44,310 nucleotides of DNA. Source: Rickettsiales bacterium (GTDB taxonomy: Bacteria > Pseudomonadota > Alphaproteobacteria > Rickettsiales > UBA3002). Below the pieces are notes generated by a model. The model did no database searches and was not told the origin of the DNA. It saw only the letters and a list, made by a program, of their open reading frames with translations. Where the stretch lies: NCBI GenBank assembly GCA_028281385.1, contig JANQJY010000092.1:1-44310 (forward strand), written 5' to 3'. The translations under genes and the position numbers were made by a program. Shown here piece after piece: positions 1 to 8,775 of the stretch; position 1 is the first letter of the stretch; each line of letters begins with the position of its first letter.

Positions 1-1
1 T

Positions 2-418
2 CCGGAAGGCGCGACAATCGAATGGGAATTCCGTCCGGTGCCGGGTGACGATACCGATGCGATCATCAACCGGTTTCATGCGCACGCTGCCGAGTTGGAA
101 GCGCAGATGCACACCGTCTCGCCGGAAGCAAAGATCGTCACCCGCATGAGTTCGCAGATTCCCGAATTTCACTTTAATGATGATACGCCTCATCTGGCTG
201 AGATTCTGGCCGTCGCGCAGACAAACAATATCAATGCCGTGCCGTTCGGGACGGAAGCCGGTGTGTTCCAGCAGTTCGGTCTGCCGGTGGTGGTGTGCGG
301 TCCCGGCCATGTCGATCAGGCGCATACCGCCAATGAATTCATCGAAAAAGCGCAGCTGGAAGCATGCATCGCATTTCTGGACAGATTAACGTCGCACCTT
401 GAAAAAGAGACAACATAG
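2..418 (+). CDS. argE: Acetylornithine deacetylase, C-terminal part (5' truncated by window edge)
   Basis: Frame open from base 2: PEGATIEWEFRPVPGDD...VPFGTEAGVFQQFGLPVVVCGPGHVDQAHTANEFIE, an ArgE/M20 peptidase C-terminal signature. Confidence 0.88.
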   Translation, partial: PEGATIEWEFRPVPGDDTDAIINRFHAHAAELEAQMHTVSPEAKIVTRMSSQIPEFHFNDDTPHLAEILAVAQTNNINAVPFGTEAGVFQQFGLPVVVCGPGHVDQAHTANEFIEKAQLEACIAFLDRLTSHLEKETT

Positions 419-433
419 ATTTACGTATAGGGT

Positions 434-859
434 ATGGAACAGGACTATATATTACCTAATGAAGGAGTGTACTCGCAGATTACGCATTTGGTGAAGGTGA
501 GCGTATTGCCGAGCTATCTGGAAGAGCATTCCGATCCGTTAGATTATCATTATGTCTGGGCCTATACTATTCAGATTGAGAATCTGAGTCAGAAGGAGGT
601 GCAGTTAGTGAGACGCTACTGGCATATCACCGATGCGAACGGTCAGATACAGGAAGTGCGCGGTGAAGGGGTCGTTGGTGAACAGCCTCGCCTTAAACCC
701 AATGAAGGATTTCGCTATACCAGCGGCGTATCGCTAATGACTTCTTCGGGTATGATGACAGGGCATTATGAGATGACTGATCAGGAGGAAAACAGCTTCC
801 TTATTGATATTCCTTCATTTTCTCTGGATAGCCCGGCTCAGATGCAGCGCCCGAATTAG
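434..859 (+). CDS. apaG: ApaG-domain protein
   Basis: VWAYTIQIENLSQKEVQLVRRYWHITDANGQIQEVRGEGVVGEQPRLKPNEGFRYTSGV is characteristic of ApaG. Confidence 0.95.
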   Translation: MEQDYILPNEGVYSQITHLVKVSVLPSYLEEHSDPLDYHYVWAYTIQIENLSQKEVQLVRRYWHITDANGQIQEVRGEGVVGEQPRLKPNEGFRYTSGVSLMTSSGMMTGHYEMTDQEENSFLIDIPSFSLDSPAQMQRPN

Positions 860-875
860 GAAAAAAATCCGCGCA

Positions 876-909
876 TTGTCATATTTCTGTCATATTTCTC
901 TGCTATGCT
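876..909 (+). promoter_or_regulatory. Putative Pho box (TTGTCATATTTCTGTCAT, 876-893) followed after 10 nt by a -10-like TATGCT (904-909)
   Basis: Two TGTCA half-sites with 11-nt periodicity, compared with consensus CTGTCATAWAWCTGTCAY; -10-like hexamer 10 nt downstream. Confidence 0.6.
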
Positions 910-946
910 GTAAAAGTATAAAATTATAAGGAACATGGCTTAAACA

Positions 947-1465
947 ATGAATGCACCCGTACAGCAAATGTCATCGCAGATGGCCAGTGTCATTGCCGGT
1001 ATGAAAGATGACGGTAGTGGCGGTGCCGGACAAGGGTCGCTGATGCAGGACGTCCTGAATGGTTATGCCTTTTATATTCTGCCGCTGACGATGCGTGTTT
1101 CGACCAATTTGGAGGCGATTGGCGGCTATAAGGGCGTCAATCAGCCGATTTTTCAGCTTGCCAGTAATATGATGAATCAGAAGGGAAATGCGGTCGGGCT
1201 TGCGTCTATCGTTATGGATCTGTTATCACGCCTTGATCCGGCGATTATGGATAATTTCGGCAGTCCTGAGGAACTGTTCGGGTTTCTTGAAACGATGGCG
1301 CAGGACATCATGAATGGTGGCGGTGATATATTCGCCTCCATGGCGCAAATCAGCTATGATGATGATTTCGACAGAGCACTTGCCATGCAGTCTGGGTTGA
1401 AGGTACAGAGTTTGCCGGATTATTCAATTGATCAGTTTGACAGTGCGCAGGGAATGATCGTATAA
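947..1465 (+). CDS. Hypothetical protein, 172 aa
   Basis: ORF with upstream promoter-like sequence; no family recognised. Confidence 0.75.
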   Translation: MNAPVQQMSSQMASVIAGMKDDGSGGAGQGSLMQDVLNGYAFYILPLTMRVSTNLEAIGGYKGVNQPIFQLASNMMNQKGNAVGLASIVMDLLSRLDPAIMDNFGSPEELFGFLETMAQDIMNGGGDIFASMAQISYDDDFDRALAMQSGLKVQSLPDYSIDQFDSAQGMIV

Positions 1466-1629
1466 GTTGTGGGCTTGTTTCAGGCCACTCTTTCAGAATA
1501 CCAAACTGAAAAAAAATTACTATTGCAAAATTTGCATAACAGCTTTGCTAAATTGGCACTACTCATTCCGGCCGGACACTTCATAATCACTTTCGTACAG
1601 GATAACTTTTCTTGGGATGAGGTGTTGAA

Positions 1630-1809
1630 ATGTCTGAACGATTTACTGTTCCATCATTTTTTATATGGGTTGCTTTTGCGGTGTTACTGGTCACATCGGC
1701 CTGTGCGCCGACAGCGCCGAGAAGCAGCGCATGGGACCATATTTCCGGCACAGCACAGGTGGCAAAAGTCAATAATATTAAAAGCCTGATTACGCCGGGC
1801 TTTAAATAA
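1630..1809 (+). CDS. Small putative lipoprotein, 59 aa (below the ORF track cutoff)
   Basis: MSERFTVPSFFIWVAFAVLLVTSACAPTAPRSSAWDHISGTAQVAKVNNIKSLITPGFK*; hydrophobic signal plus lipobox-like TSA-C; hairpin directly downstream. Confidence 0.6.
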   Translation: MSERFTVPSFFIWVAFAVLLVTSACAPTAPRSSAWDHISGTAQVAKVNNIKSLITPGFK

Positions 1810-1831
1810 GACCTGTGAGTGAAAGGAATTG

Positions 1832-1852
1832 TCCCTTTCTCAAGGGATTTCT
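1832..1852 (+). terminator. Putative Rho-independent terminator
   Basis: TCCCTT-TCTC-AAGGGA hairpin followed by TTTCTTT. Confidence 0.5.
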
Positions 1853-1888
1853 TTAGCCTTTTCTTGTGTTACATTAATGTAGGACGAT

Positions 1889-1919
1889 TTATCCACAGTG
1901 TTTCCTGTCTTGTGGATAA
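1889..1919. promoter_or_regulatory. Inverted pair of perfect DnaA-box-like 9-mers
   Basis: TTATCCACA (1889-1897) and TGTGGATAA (1911-1919). Confidence 0.5.
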
Positions 1920-2018
1920 GCTATGGGCAGGCCGCATTCGTCTCTCAACATGACATCATTTTGGTTTCGATGAGAAATATGCTATACTCTCAAAAACATA
2001 TCACGAGGTGACAGGTTT

Positions 2019-2444
2019 ATGATACCCGGAAAGCTGACCATTATCGCCATTGTCGGGTTGGGGGTCTATCTCTACCAGAGCGGTGCGATTGAAAAGGTGG
2101 AGGAATATGCGGCCACGGCAGGCGAGTATTGCCATCAGATCGTCGATGAAACCGGTATCTTTGAGTTGCGGGAACTATGTCATGCGGTGTTTCAATCGAC
2201 CTCGGGGCTGGACCGGGAAGTAGACGGGCTGATGCGTGACTCCGGTCTGGACGAGATTGAAAGCATTGGCCGGGAAATTGATCGTGATTTTGGCAAAATG
2301 GGCCGTGAGATCAAAGGTGGTCTCGGAGAACTGGAAGGATCGTTGAAATCCAGTGGCGGCGGCAGCGGTGGTGGTGCTTCGTCCGGCTCCGGCGGCTGTT
2401 CACCCATGAAGGAATTGATGGGGGAATGTAAAGCTGCGAAGTGA
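2019..2444 (+). CDS. Hypothetical protein with N-terminal membrane segment and Gly/Ser-rich C-terminus
   Basis: MIPGKLTIIAIVGLGVYLYQSG N-terminus and SSGGGSGGGASSGSGGCS tail. Confidence 0.65.
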   Translation: MIPGKLTIIAIVGLGVYLYQSGAIEKVEEYAATAGEYCHQIVDETGIFELRELCHAVFQSTSGLDREVDGLMRDSGLDEIESIGREIDRDFGKMGREIKGGLGELEGSLKSSGGGSGGGASSGSGGCSPMKELMGECKAAK

Positions 2445-2516
2445 GTCATCCTCTCCTCTCTGTGAATAACCTTATTACCGGTAGCATTGGCGGTGCGATG
2501 CACTAGATTAAGCCGC

Positions 2517-3173
2517 ATGAAGACGCTGAAAGAGAATCCCTATTATCTTGTCATCGAGTGTGTGGCCTTGTTTGTACTGCTGCCGGTCATCCTGATCTAT
2601 TTGCCGATGCATGGTGTGCTGTTCGCCACTTTGTGGAGCCTTGCCCTCACCACAGCGGTGATTCTGTGGTTTGGCCATGGCTATCGGCTTAAAGACATTT
2701 TTCCGCGTGGCGCGGTGGCGGCAAGGGAAAAAAGGCGCGTGCTGCTGTTATTCTTTGTATCGGCCCTGGTACTGGCAGCGGGCACCTATCTGTATCATCC
2801 GGAGCGGTTTTTAGCATTTGTTTCCGAACGACCGCATTTATGGGCGATGGTGATGATGGGCTATCCGATTTTGTCGGTACTGCCGCAGGAAGTGATTTAC
2901 CGTATCTTCTTTTTTGAGCGTTACGCCGTGTTGTTCAAACAGGACTGGATGATGGTGCTGATGAGCGGACTGGCTTTCGGCCATGCGCATATCATGTTTC
3001 AGAATGTGGTGTCTTACGGGTTAAGCGTGCTGGGCGGATGGATTTTCGCTTACACTTATTTGCGTACCCGGTCCTTCTGGGCGGTGTGGGCGGAACATGC
3101 GCTCTATGGCAATTTCATTTTTACCGTCGGGCTCGGCTGGTATTTTTATACCGGCGCAATTGGTAATCACTGA
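2517..3173 (+). CDS. CPBP (Abi/Rce1-like) family intramembrane protease homolog
   Basis: Motifs PQEVIYR, FGHAHI, EHALYGN in a multi-TM protein; start moved from 2487 to MKTLKENPYY. Confidence 0.8.
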   Translation: MKTLKENPYYLVIECVALFVLLPVILIYLPMHGVLFATLWSLALTTAVILWFGHGYRLKDIFPRGAVAAREKRRVLLLFFVSALVLAAGTYLYHPERFLAFVSERPHLWAMVMMGYPILSVLPQEVIYRIFFFERYAVLFKQDWMMVLMSGLAFGHAHIMFQNVVSYGLSVLGGWIFAYTYLRTRSFWAVWAEHALYGNFIFTVGLGWYFYTGAIGNH

Positions 3174-3850
3174 GCGTTTTTGGATTTCACATCTCTGAGC
3201 ACTATAGACAGTAACCGGTACAAGACAATGCTATTGAAAATATGCCAGAGGAAATGTGTGCCGATAGGTATGTCGGCGCAGATCTCGCGATCAATCGTCC
3301 GGCAGACGAGCGAGACGGTAAAGATGCCGAGTGTGACGGCGAGGTGACGCGTGGCGGCATGATGTTTCCATTGCAGGATTAGGATGGAGAGTAGCAGCAT
3401 GCTCCAGGCTGGCAGATACATCACCGAGCCGTTGAGCATGTCGCGCGGCAGGAAGATTTCCGCGCAGACATTGGCGGCTTGGAATGCGGCCCATATGGCA
3501 ATGACTTTCAACCAGGGCAGAGCGAAAATACGGCGATAGAGGCTGAGAAGATAGACATTGATGAACAGCGTGATGGGGATGACATCGGCCAGCAGGGTCC
3601 AGACGGCGACATGGGTGTGCCATAATCCGCTGCCGATGCCGATGGCGGCCATGGCGATGATCAATAGCCAGATATCGAGATGTTGTTTTACTGCAAACCC
3701 CGACAAGGTGCGGCTGTCTTTCCAGGCAAACCAGGCCACAATGAGAAAAGCGAGGTTGGTGACGGCGTTTAGCGGCTCCGCCCACAGCGCCGGGTCGCCG
3801 GAGCGTTCGCAATATACGTCGAAATGGGTAAAAGAGGTTTCTCCACTCAT
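3167..3850 (-). CDS. Ceramidase-family (alkaline ceramidase-like) integral membrane protein
   Basis: FDVYCERSGDPALWAEPLNAVTNLAFL and GTHFLWHIFNSIVLY motifs. Confidence 0.85.
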   Translation of the reverse strand: MSGETSFTHFDVYCERSGDPALWAEPLNAVTNLAFLIVAWFAWKDSRTLSGFAVKQHLDIWLLIIAMAAIGIGSGLWHTHVAVWTLLADVIPITLFINVYLLSLYRRIFALPWLKVIAIWAAFQAANVCAEIFLPRDMLNGSVMYLPAWSMLLLSILILQWKHHAATRHLAVTLGIFTVSLVCRTIDREICADIPIGTHFLWHIFNSIVLYRLLSIVLRDVKSKNAQ

Positions 3851-4581
3851 GGAGTAGAGGATGCCATAACTTTATGCTCGGCGATACGTTTTAATCGTGC
3901 TTCGCGGTTTACATTGCGAAGAATTTGGCGCATGAGGATGTAAAGCAACGTTGCGTTCAGGCTGTGCCACAGAAAATGCGTGCCGGTGGGAATCGATTCG
4001 CACACCGCATTGTCAATCGCGCGGAAGAACAACGATATGACACCAATCAATGCCGCCAGTAGAAAATTATGCGATGAAGGTCGACGTTTCATATGCAGAT
4101 AGATGGCGATCATCACCAGTGCGGCCATGCTGGAGAGATAGCCGATCGAATCATTCATCGCATTGGGAAACTGGCTAACGAGCATGTGCGATGATCCGCC
4201 GAAAGCAAGGAAGCAGATAAATGCCTGAAACAGATTGCATTTGCCGATACGGAAAATCACGCTGAGGAAGAACAGCACAATAAAAGCGACGATGGGAATG
4301 GTATCGATCATTTCGGTGAATCGGGTCGGAAAGGTATGGAAAATCGTACTGCCAACACCGATCCATAGAATTAGGAAAGTCAGAATATGCATGTCCCATA
4401 TCCATTTATCCTTGAGATCGGGATGTGTACGGTAATACTGAAAAATAGACGCCGCGACGACAATGAACCCGATACTGGTCAACACATTCAACGGTTCGGC
4501 AAACATCGACATATCAGTACGTTCGCACACACCGTAAAAATGCTGTCTCAGTTCGGGATTGGTGTTTTGCAATGGTTCCAT
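3847..4581 (-). CDS. Ceramidase-family membrane protein, paralog of the adjacent gene
   Basis: YGVCERTDMSMFAEPLNVLTSIGFI and GTHFLWHSLNATLLY motifs; 4-nt overlap with 3167..3850. Confidence 0.85.
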   Translation of the reverse strand: MEPLQNTNPELRQHFYGVCERTDMSMFAEPLNVLTSIGFIVVAASIFQYYRTHPDLKDKWIWDMHILTFLILWIGVGSTIFHTFPTRFTEMIDTIPIVAFIVLFFLSVIFRIGKCNLFQAFICFLAFGGSSHMLVSQFPNAMNDSIGYLSSMAALVMIAIYLHMKRRPSSHNFLLAALIGVISLFFRAIDNAVCESIPTGTHFLWHSLNATLLYILMRQILRNVNREARLKRIAEHKVMASSTP

Positions 4582-4721
4582 AGAATCATTATAGCAGAGA
4601 ATTGGTTAACAATAGATTAAAAAGAACCGATTTTACAGTGTGTTATGTCGCGCTGCACAATAAATGTCTGAGATACTGCATCAAGATTGTACCGGTCGGG
4701 TAAAAAGATTAGAATAAACAC

Positions 4722-5240
4722 ATGATTATTGATTGCCTCGAGGATGATACATCATCGAATAAATTGTTTTTTGACCATATTTTACGTCCGAATCACAGCT
4801 GCTCACCGGAAATGACAGCTGACATCATGCGCTGGGTGATGATTGCCAGCCTGTCGATCGGGGCGATGTTTTTTCTTTCCGGTGCCTGGCCGGTGGTCGG
4901 ATTTCTGGGACTGGATGTGTTGCTGCTGTATCTTGGGTTTAAAGTCTATGAAACCTCTGCTAAGCGCTATGAACATTTGCGGCTTGATCAGCACCGGTTG
5001 CAGATCGAAACCGGCAATGCCAAAGGAATGCGAAGCACTATAGAAATAGAGCCTGCTTTTTTACAGATTGTCTTGTCCAATGATGTTGCCCAGAGGTTGA
5101 CGGTTGGCAGTCATGGCAGGCACGTCGAAATCGGCCGGTGGATTTCACCGGGTGAGAAACAAGACGTTGCCGTCAAATTGCAGCGGGCATTGCACCATAG
5201 AAAAACGGCATTAACCGGTGTGGAACAAATTACTTCTTAA
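4722..5240 (+). CDS. DUF2244 domain protein
   Basis: FDHILRPNHSCSP...MFFLSGAWPVVGFLGLDVLLLYLGFKV matches the DUF2244 pattern. Confidence 0.85.
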   Translation: MIIDCLEDDTSSNKLFFDHILRPNHSCSPEMTADIMRWVMIASLSIGAMFFLSGAWPVVGFLGLDVLLLYLGFKVYETSAKRYEHLRLDQHRLQIETGNAKGMRSTIEIEPAFLQIVLSNDVAQRLTVGSHGRHVEIGRWISPGEKQDVAVKLQRALHHRKTALTGVEQITS

Positions 5241-5317
5241 GGTGTGATTCTCCTTGCATTCTGCGGGTTCTACGCTATAACGCCCATACATTATATCTGT
5301 ATGTAAGGAGAAAAAAA

Positions 5318-7621
5318 ATGGCTGTTGCTGCGAATTTGGGTTTCCCGCGGATCGGGCTTAACCGTGAACTGAAAAAGGCGCTTGAGTCCTATTGGAAAGG
5401 CGCATCGGATGAAGATAATCTGTTGACGGTAGCCAAAGGTATGCGCGAGCAAAACTGGCAACGCCAGCAGGAACGCGGCATTGAGCATATTCCGTCGAGC
5501 GATTTTTCATTGTATGATCAGGTGCTCGATCATGTCCATATGTTCGGCGCGATTCCGCAGCGTTATACGACGCTGAAAGATGGCAATCCACTCGATCTGT
5601 ATTTTGCCATGGCGCGCGGCCGTCAGACCGGCGGGATTGACGTGGTGGCGATGGAGATGACCAAATGGTTCGATACCAACTATCATTATATCGTGCCTGA
5701 GTTTGAGCCGGATCAGGCGTTTTCTCTGATGACGACAAAAGCGGTGGATGAATTCAACGAAGCCAAAGCTTTCGGCATTCACACGCGCCCGGTTATTCTT
5801 GGGCCGGTGACCTTCCTGTTGTTGGGCAAGATGCGTCGGGGCGATGGCAACAGCCTGTCGCTGCTGCCGAAGCTGTTACCGGTCTATGCGGAACTCCTCA
5901 AACAGCTTGAGGCCGCCGGTGCCGAGTGGATTCAGATCGATGAGCCTTATTTGGCGATGGATCTGAATGATGAACAACGTGCTGCCTATAAGCAAGCCTA
6001 TGACGAGTTGGCGAAAGCCAAAGGTTCGTTGAAATGGTGCCTAACCACCTATTTCGAAGGGCTGCGCGACAATATGCAGACGGCCTTTGATCTACCGGTC
6101 GATGCGGTACATCTCGATCTTAAACGTTCGCTGGAACAGTTGGATGATGCATTGAAAGCGGTCAAAGACAATCAGATATTGTCGCTTGGTGTGATTGACG
6201 GGCGCAATATCTGGAAGAATGATTTGAACGCCTCGCTGGCGGTGGTGAAAAAAGCTGCTGAGAAACTGGGCAAGGAGCGGGTTATGGTGGCACCGTCTTG
6301 CTCATTACTGCATTCGCCGGTCGATCTGGCGGCAGAAGATAAGCTTGATGCCGAGATCAAAGACTGGATGGCCTTTGCCACGCAGAAGCTCGAAGAAATT
6401 GACATTCTCACCACTGCGTTGAACGAGGGTGAAGAGGTAGTGGCCGAGGCATTGGCGGAAAACAACACCTCGATTGAAACGCGTCGTCGGTCTGCGCGTA
6501 TCCATAATGATGCAGTACAAAAGCGGTTTGCTTCGATTGATGAGGGTATGATACAGCGTGACAGCGCCTTTAATGATCGTATCAAACTGCAGGAGAAGCA
6601 ATTGGGTCTACCGCCATTGCCGACGACGACCATTGGTTCATTCCCGCAAACCAAGGAAGTACGAGCCGAGCGTGCGAAATTCAAAAAAGGCGAGATCGAC
6701 CGTGCGGCGTATGACGCGTTTCTTGAAGAGGAAACTGAGCGCTGCATCAAAAAGCAGGAAGAACTTGGTCTGGATGTACCGGTGCATGGTGAATTTGAGC
6801 GCAATGACATGGTCGAATATTTCGGCGAACAGCTTGAAGGTTTTACCTTCACCAAAAACGGCTGGGTACAAAGCTATGGCTCACGTTGTGTAAAGCCGCC
6901 GGTGATTTTCGGTGATGTCTGGCGTCCCGAGCCGATGACGGTGCGCTGGGCGAAGTTTGCACAGTCTAAAACCGACAGACCGATGAAAGGCATGCTGACT
7001 GGTCCGGTGACGATTTTGCAATGGTCTTTTGTGCGTGACGATCAGCCGCGTGAGACAACCTGTAAACAAATCGGTCTGGCGATTCGTGACGAAGCGGTGG
7101 ATCTCGAAAAAGCAGGAATCAAGATCATTCAAATTGATGAAGCCGCGCTGCGCGAAGGATTGCCACTGCGCCGCGCCGACTGGGACGCCTATCTGAAATG
7201 GGCGGTGGACAGTTTCCGCATTACGGCTTCAGGCGTGAAGGACGATACGCAGATTCATACCCATATGTGCTATTCCGAATTCAACGACATTATCGAAGCG
7301 GTAGCACGCATGGATGCCGATGTGATTTCGATCGAGACGTCACGTAGCGCGATGGAACTGCTCGATGCCTTTGTCGCATTCAAATATCCCAACCAGATTG
7401 GCCCGGGCGTCTATGACATTCACAGTCCGCGCGTACCAGGGCAGAAGGAAATGACCGTCCTGCTGCGCAAAGCGCTCGATGTGCTGGAGCCGTCGCAGAT
7501 CTGGGTCAATCCGGATTGTGGTCTGAAAACTCGCGGCTGGCCTGAGGTGGAAGAGGCGCTGAAAGCGATGGTGGCCTCGGCACGTGAGGTGCGGGCTGAG
7601 CTGGATAAAAAAGCGGCATAA
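5318..7621 (+). CDS. metE: Cobalamin-independent methionine synthase
   Basis: Full-length MetE: NLGFPRIGLNRELKKALESYWKG..., PTTTIGSFPQTKEVR, QIDEAALREGLPLR, NPDCGLKTRGW. Confidence 0.98.
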   Translation: MAVAANLGFPRIGLNRELKKALESYWKGASDEDNLLTVAKGMREQNWQRQQERGIEHIPSSDFSLYDQVLDHVHMFGAIPQRYTTLKDGNPLDLYFAMARGRQTGGIDVVAMEMTKWFDTNYHYIVPEFEPDQAFSLMTTKAVDEFNEAKAFGIHTRPVILGPVTFLLLGKMRRGDGNSLSLLPKLLPVYAELLKQLEAAGAEWIQIDEPYLAMDLNDEQRAAYKQAYDELAKAKGSLKWCLTTYFEGLRDNMQTAFDLPVDAVHLDLKRSLEQLDDALKAVKDNQILSLGVIDGRNIWKNDLNASLAVVKKAAEKLGKERVMVAPSCSLLHSPVDLAAEDKLDAEIKDWMAFATQKLEEIDILTTALNEGEEVVAEALAENNTSIETRRRSARIHNDAVQKRFASIDEGMIQRDSAFNDRIKLQEKQLGLPPLPTTTIGSFPQTKEVRAERAKFKKGEIDRAAYDAFLEEETERCIKKQEELGLDVPVHGEFERNDMVEYFGEQLEGFTFTKNGWVQSYGSRCVKPPVIFGDVWRPEPMTVRWAKFAQSKTDRPMKGMLTGPVTILQWSFVRDDQPRETTCKQIGLAIRDEAVDLEKAGIKIIQIDEAALREGLPLRRADWDAYLKWAVDSFRITASGVKDDTQIHTHMCYSEFNDIIEAVARMDADVISIETSRSAMELLDAFVAFKYPNQIGPGVYDIHSPRVPGQKEMTVLLRKALDVLEPSQIWVNPDCGLKTRGWPEVEEALKAMVASAREVRAELDKKAA

Positions 7622-7652
7622 CACGGTCTATTTAACCAAAGTCAATGAGTGG

Positions 7653-7685
7653 AAAGGTCCGGCAGGTTAATGCTGGACTTTTCTT
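7653..7685 (+). terminator. Rho-independent terminator after metE
   Basis: AAAGGTCCGGCA-GGTTAA-TGCTGGACTTTTCTT. Confidence 0.65.
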
Positions 7686-7697
7686 ATGTCATAAAAT

Positions 7698-7716
7698 AAG
7701 AATGCGAATCATTATC
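7698..7716 (+). promoter_or_regulatory. Fur box upstream of the iron ABC transporter
   Basis: AAGAATGCGAATCATTATC matches GATAATGATAATCATTATC at 15/19 positions. Confidence 0.8.
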
Positions 7717-7740
7717 ATTTCTATAAAGGAGTGAATAAGA

Positions 7741-8775
7741 ATGCTGCGATCTATAGTATGTCTTGTGGTATCTGTGCTGATGGCATCGCATGTGGCGGCG
7801 GATGCAGCGGCGGAAGATGTGGTGCGCGAGCTTAATATTTATTCGGCACAAAAGGCGCATCTGATTCGCCCGATCCTGGATGTCTTTGAAGCGGAAACCG
7901 GCATCAATGTCAATGTCACGACCATCAAGAAAGACGCACTGACCGCGCGGCTTGCGCTCGAAGGCGAAGACACGCCTGCGGATATGGTGTTGACGGCGGA
8001 TATCGGCAATCTCTATCAACTGTATGAGCGCAACCTGTTACAGCCTGTGACATCGGAGGTATTGACACACAATATTCCCGTTCATCTGCGCGACCCACAA
8101 GGCTACTGGCATGGACTGGCGCTACGCTCCCGTGTGATCTTTTATACCAAAGAACGGACAGTGCCCTTTATTCCAAAGAGTTATGAATATCTGGCTGATT
8201 CGCGCCTGAAAGGAGAGGTGCTGATCCGTTCGTCGAATAATATCTACAATCAGTCGCTGCTGGCATCTGTCATCGCCCATCATGGTCAGGAGAAGGCTAA
8301 AGAGTGGGCGGCTTCAGTGGTAGCGAATATGGCGCGCGCGCCCAGGGGTGGTGATCGTGATCAACTGCGTGCGGTGGCGGCAGGGGTTGGTGATGTTGCT
8401 GTTGCCAACACCTATTATTATGCGCGCATGCTCTATGGTGAGGATGAAGACGATAAAAAGATGGCGGCGTCTTTGCAGGCTGTTTTTCCTAATCAGGAGA
8501 CGACGGGCGCGCATGTGAATATTCGCGGGGCGGCAGTGAGTCGATATGCTGACAATAAGGAAGAAGCGCTCAGGCTCATGGAGTTTTTATCGGGCGAAAA
8601 AGGGCAACAGTTTTTCATGACGCATAATTATGAATTTCCGGTCAACTCGGCGATGGAATGGACAGAGGAGCTCAAAGCGCTTGGAGTCTTCCGTCAGGAT
8701 AGCTTGTCGCTGGACACAGTCGGTCAGTTGAACATCAATGCGGTGCGTATCTTTAATGATGTCGGCTGGCAATAG
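7741..8775 (+). CDS. fbpA: Fe(3+) ABC transporter, periplasmic substrate-binding protein
   Basis: Signal peptide; RELNIYSAQKAHLIRPILDVFEAETGINVN and NTYYYARMLYG; Fur box upstream; adjacent permease and ATPase. Confidence 0.9.
   Translation: MLRSIVCLVVSVLMASHVAADAAAEDVVRELNIYSAQKAHLIRPILDVFEAETGINVNVTTIKKDALTARLALEGEDTPADMVLTADIGNLYQLYERNLLQPVTSEVLTHNIPVHLRDPQGYWHGLALRSRVIFYTKERTVPFIPKSYEYLADSRLKGEVLIRSSNNIYNQSLLASVIAHHGQEKAKEWAASVVANMARAPRGGDRDQLRAVAAGVGDVAVANTYYYARMLYGEDEDDKKMAASLQAVFPNQETTGAHVNIRGAAVSRYADNKEEALRLMEFLSGEKGQQFFMTHNYEFPVNSAMEWTEELKALGVFRQDSLSLDTVGQLNINAVRIFNDVGWQ

Noticed and set aside
1469-1789. 106-aa ORF in the track
   Set aside because: Composition is atypical and it overlaps the more convincing 59-aa lipoprotein (1630-1809) in another frame.
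5285-5303. CATACA-TTATATC-TGTATG inverted repeat next to the metE RBS
   Set aside because: Only 6-bp arms; could be an operator but too weak alone. No riboswitch-like structure was recognised upstream of metE.
6172-6855. 227-aa ORF antisense to metE
   Set aside because: Low-complexity shadow ORF opposite metE.
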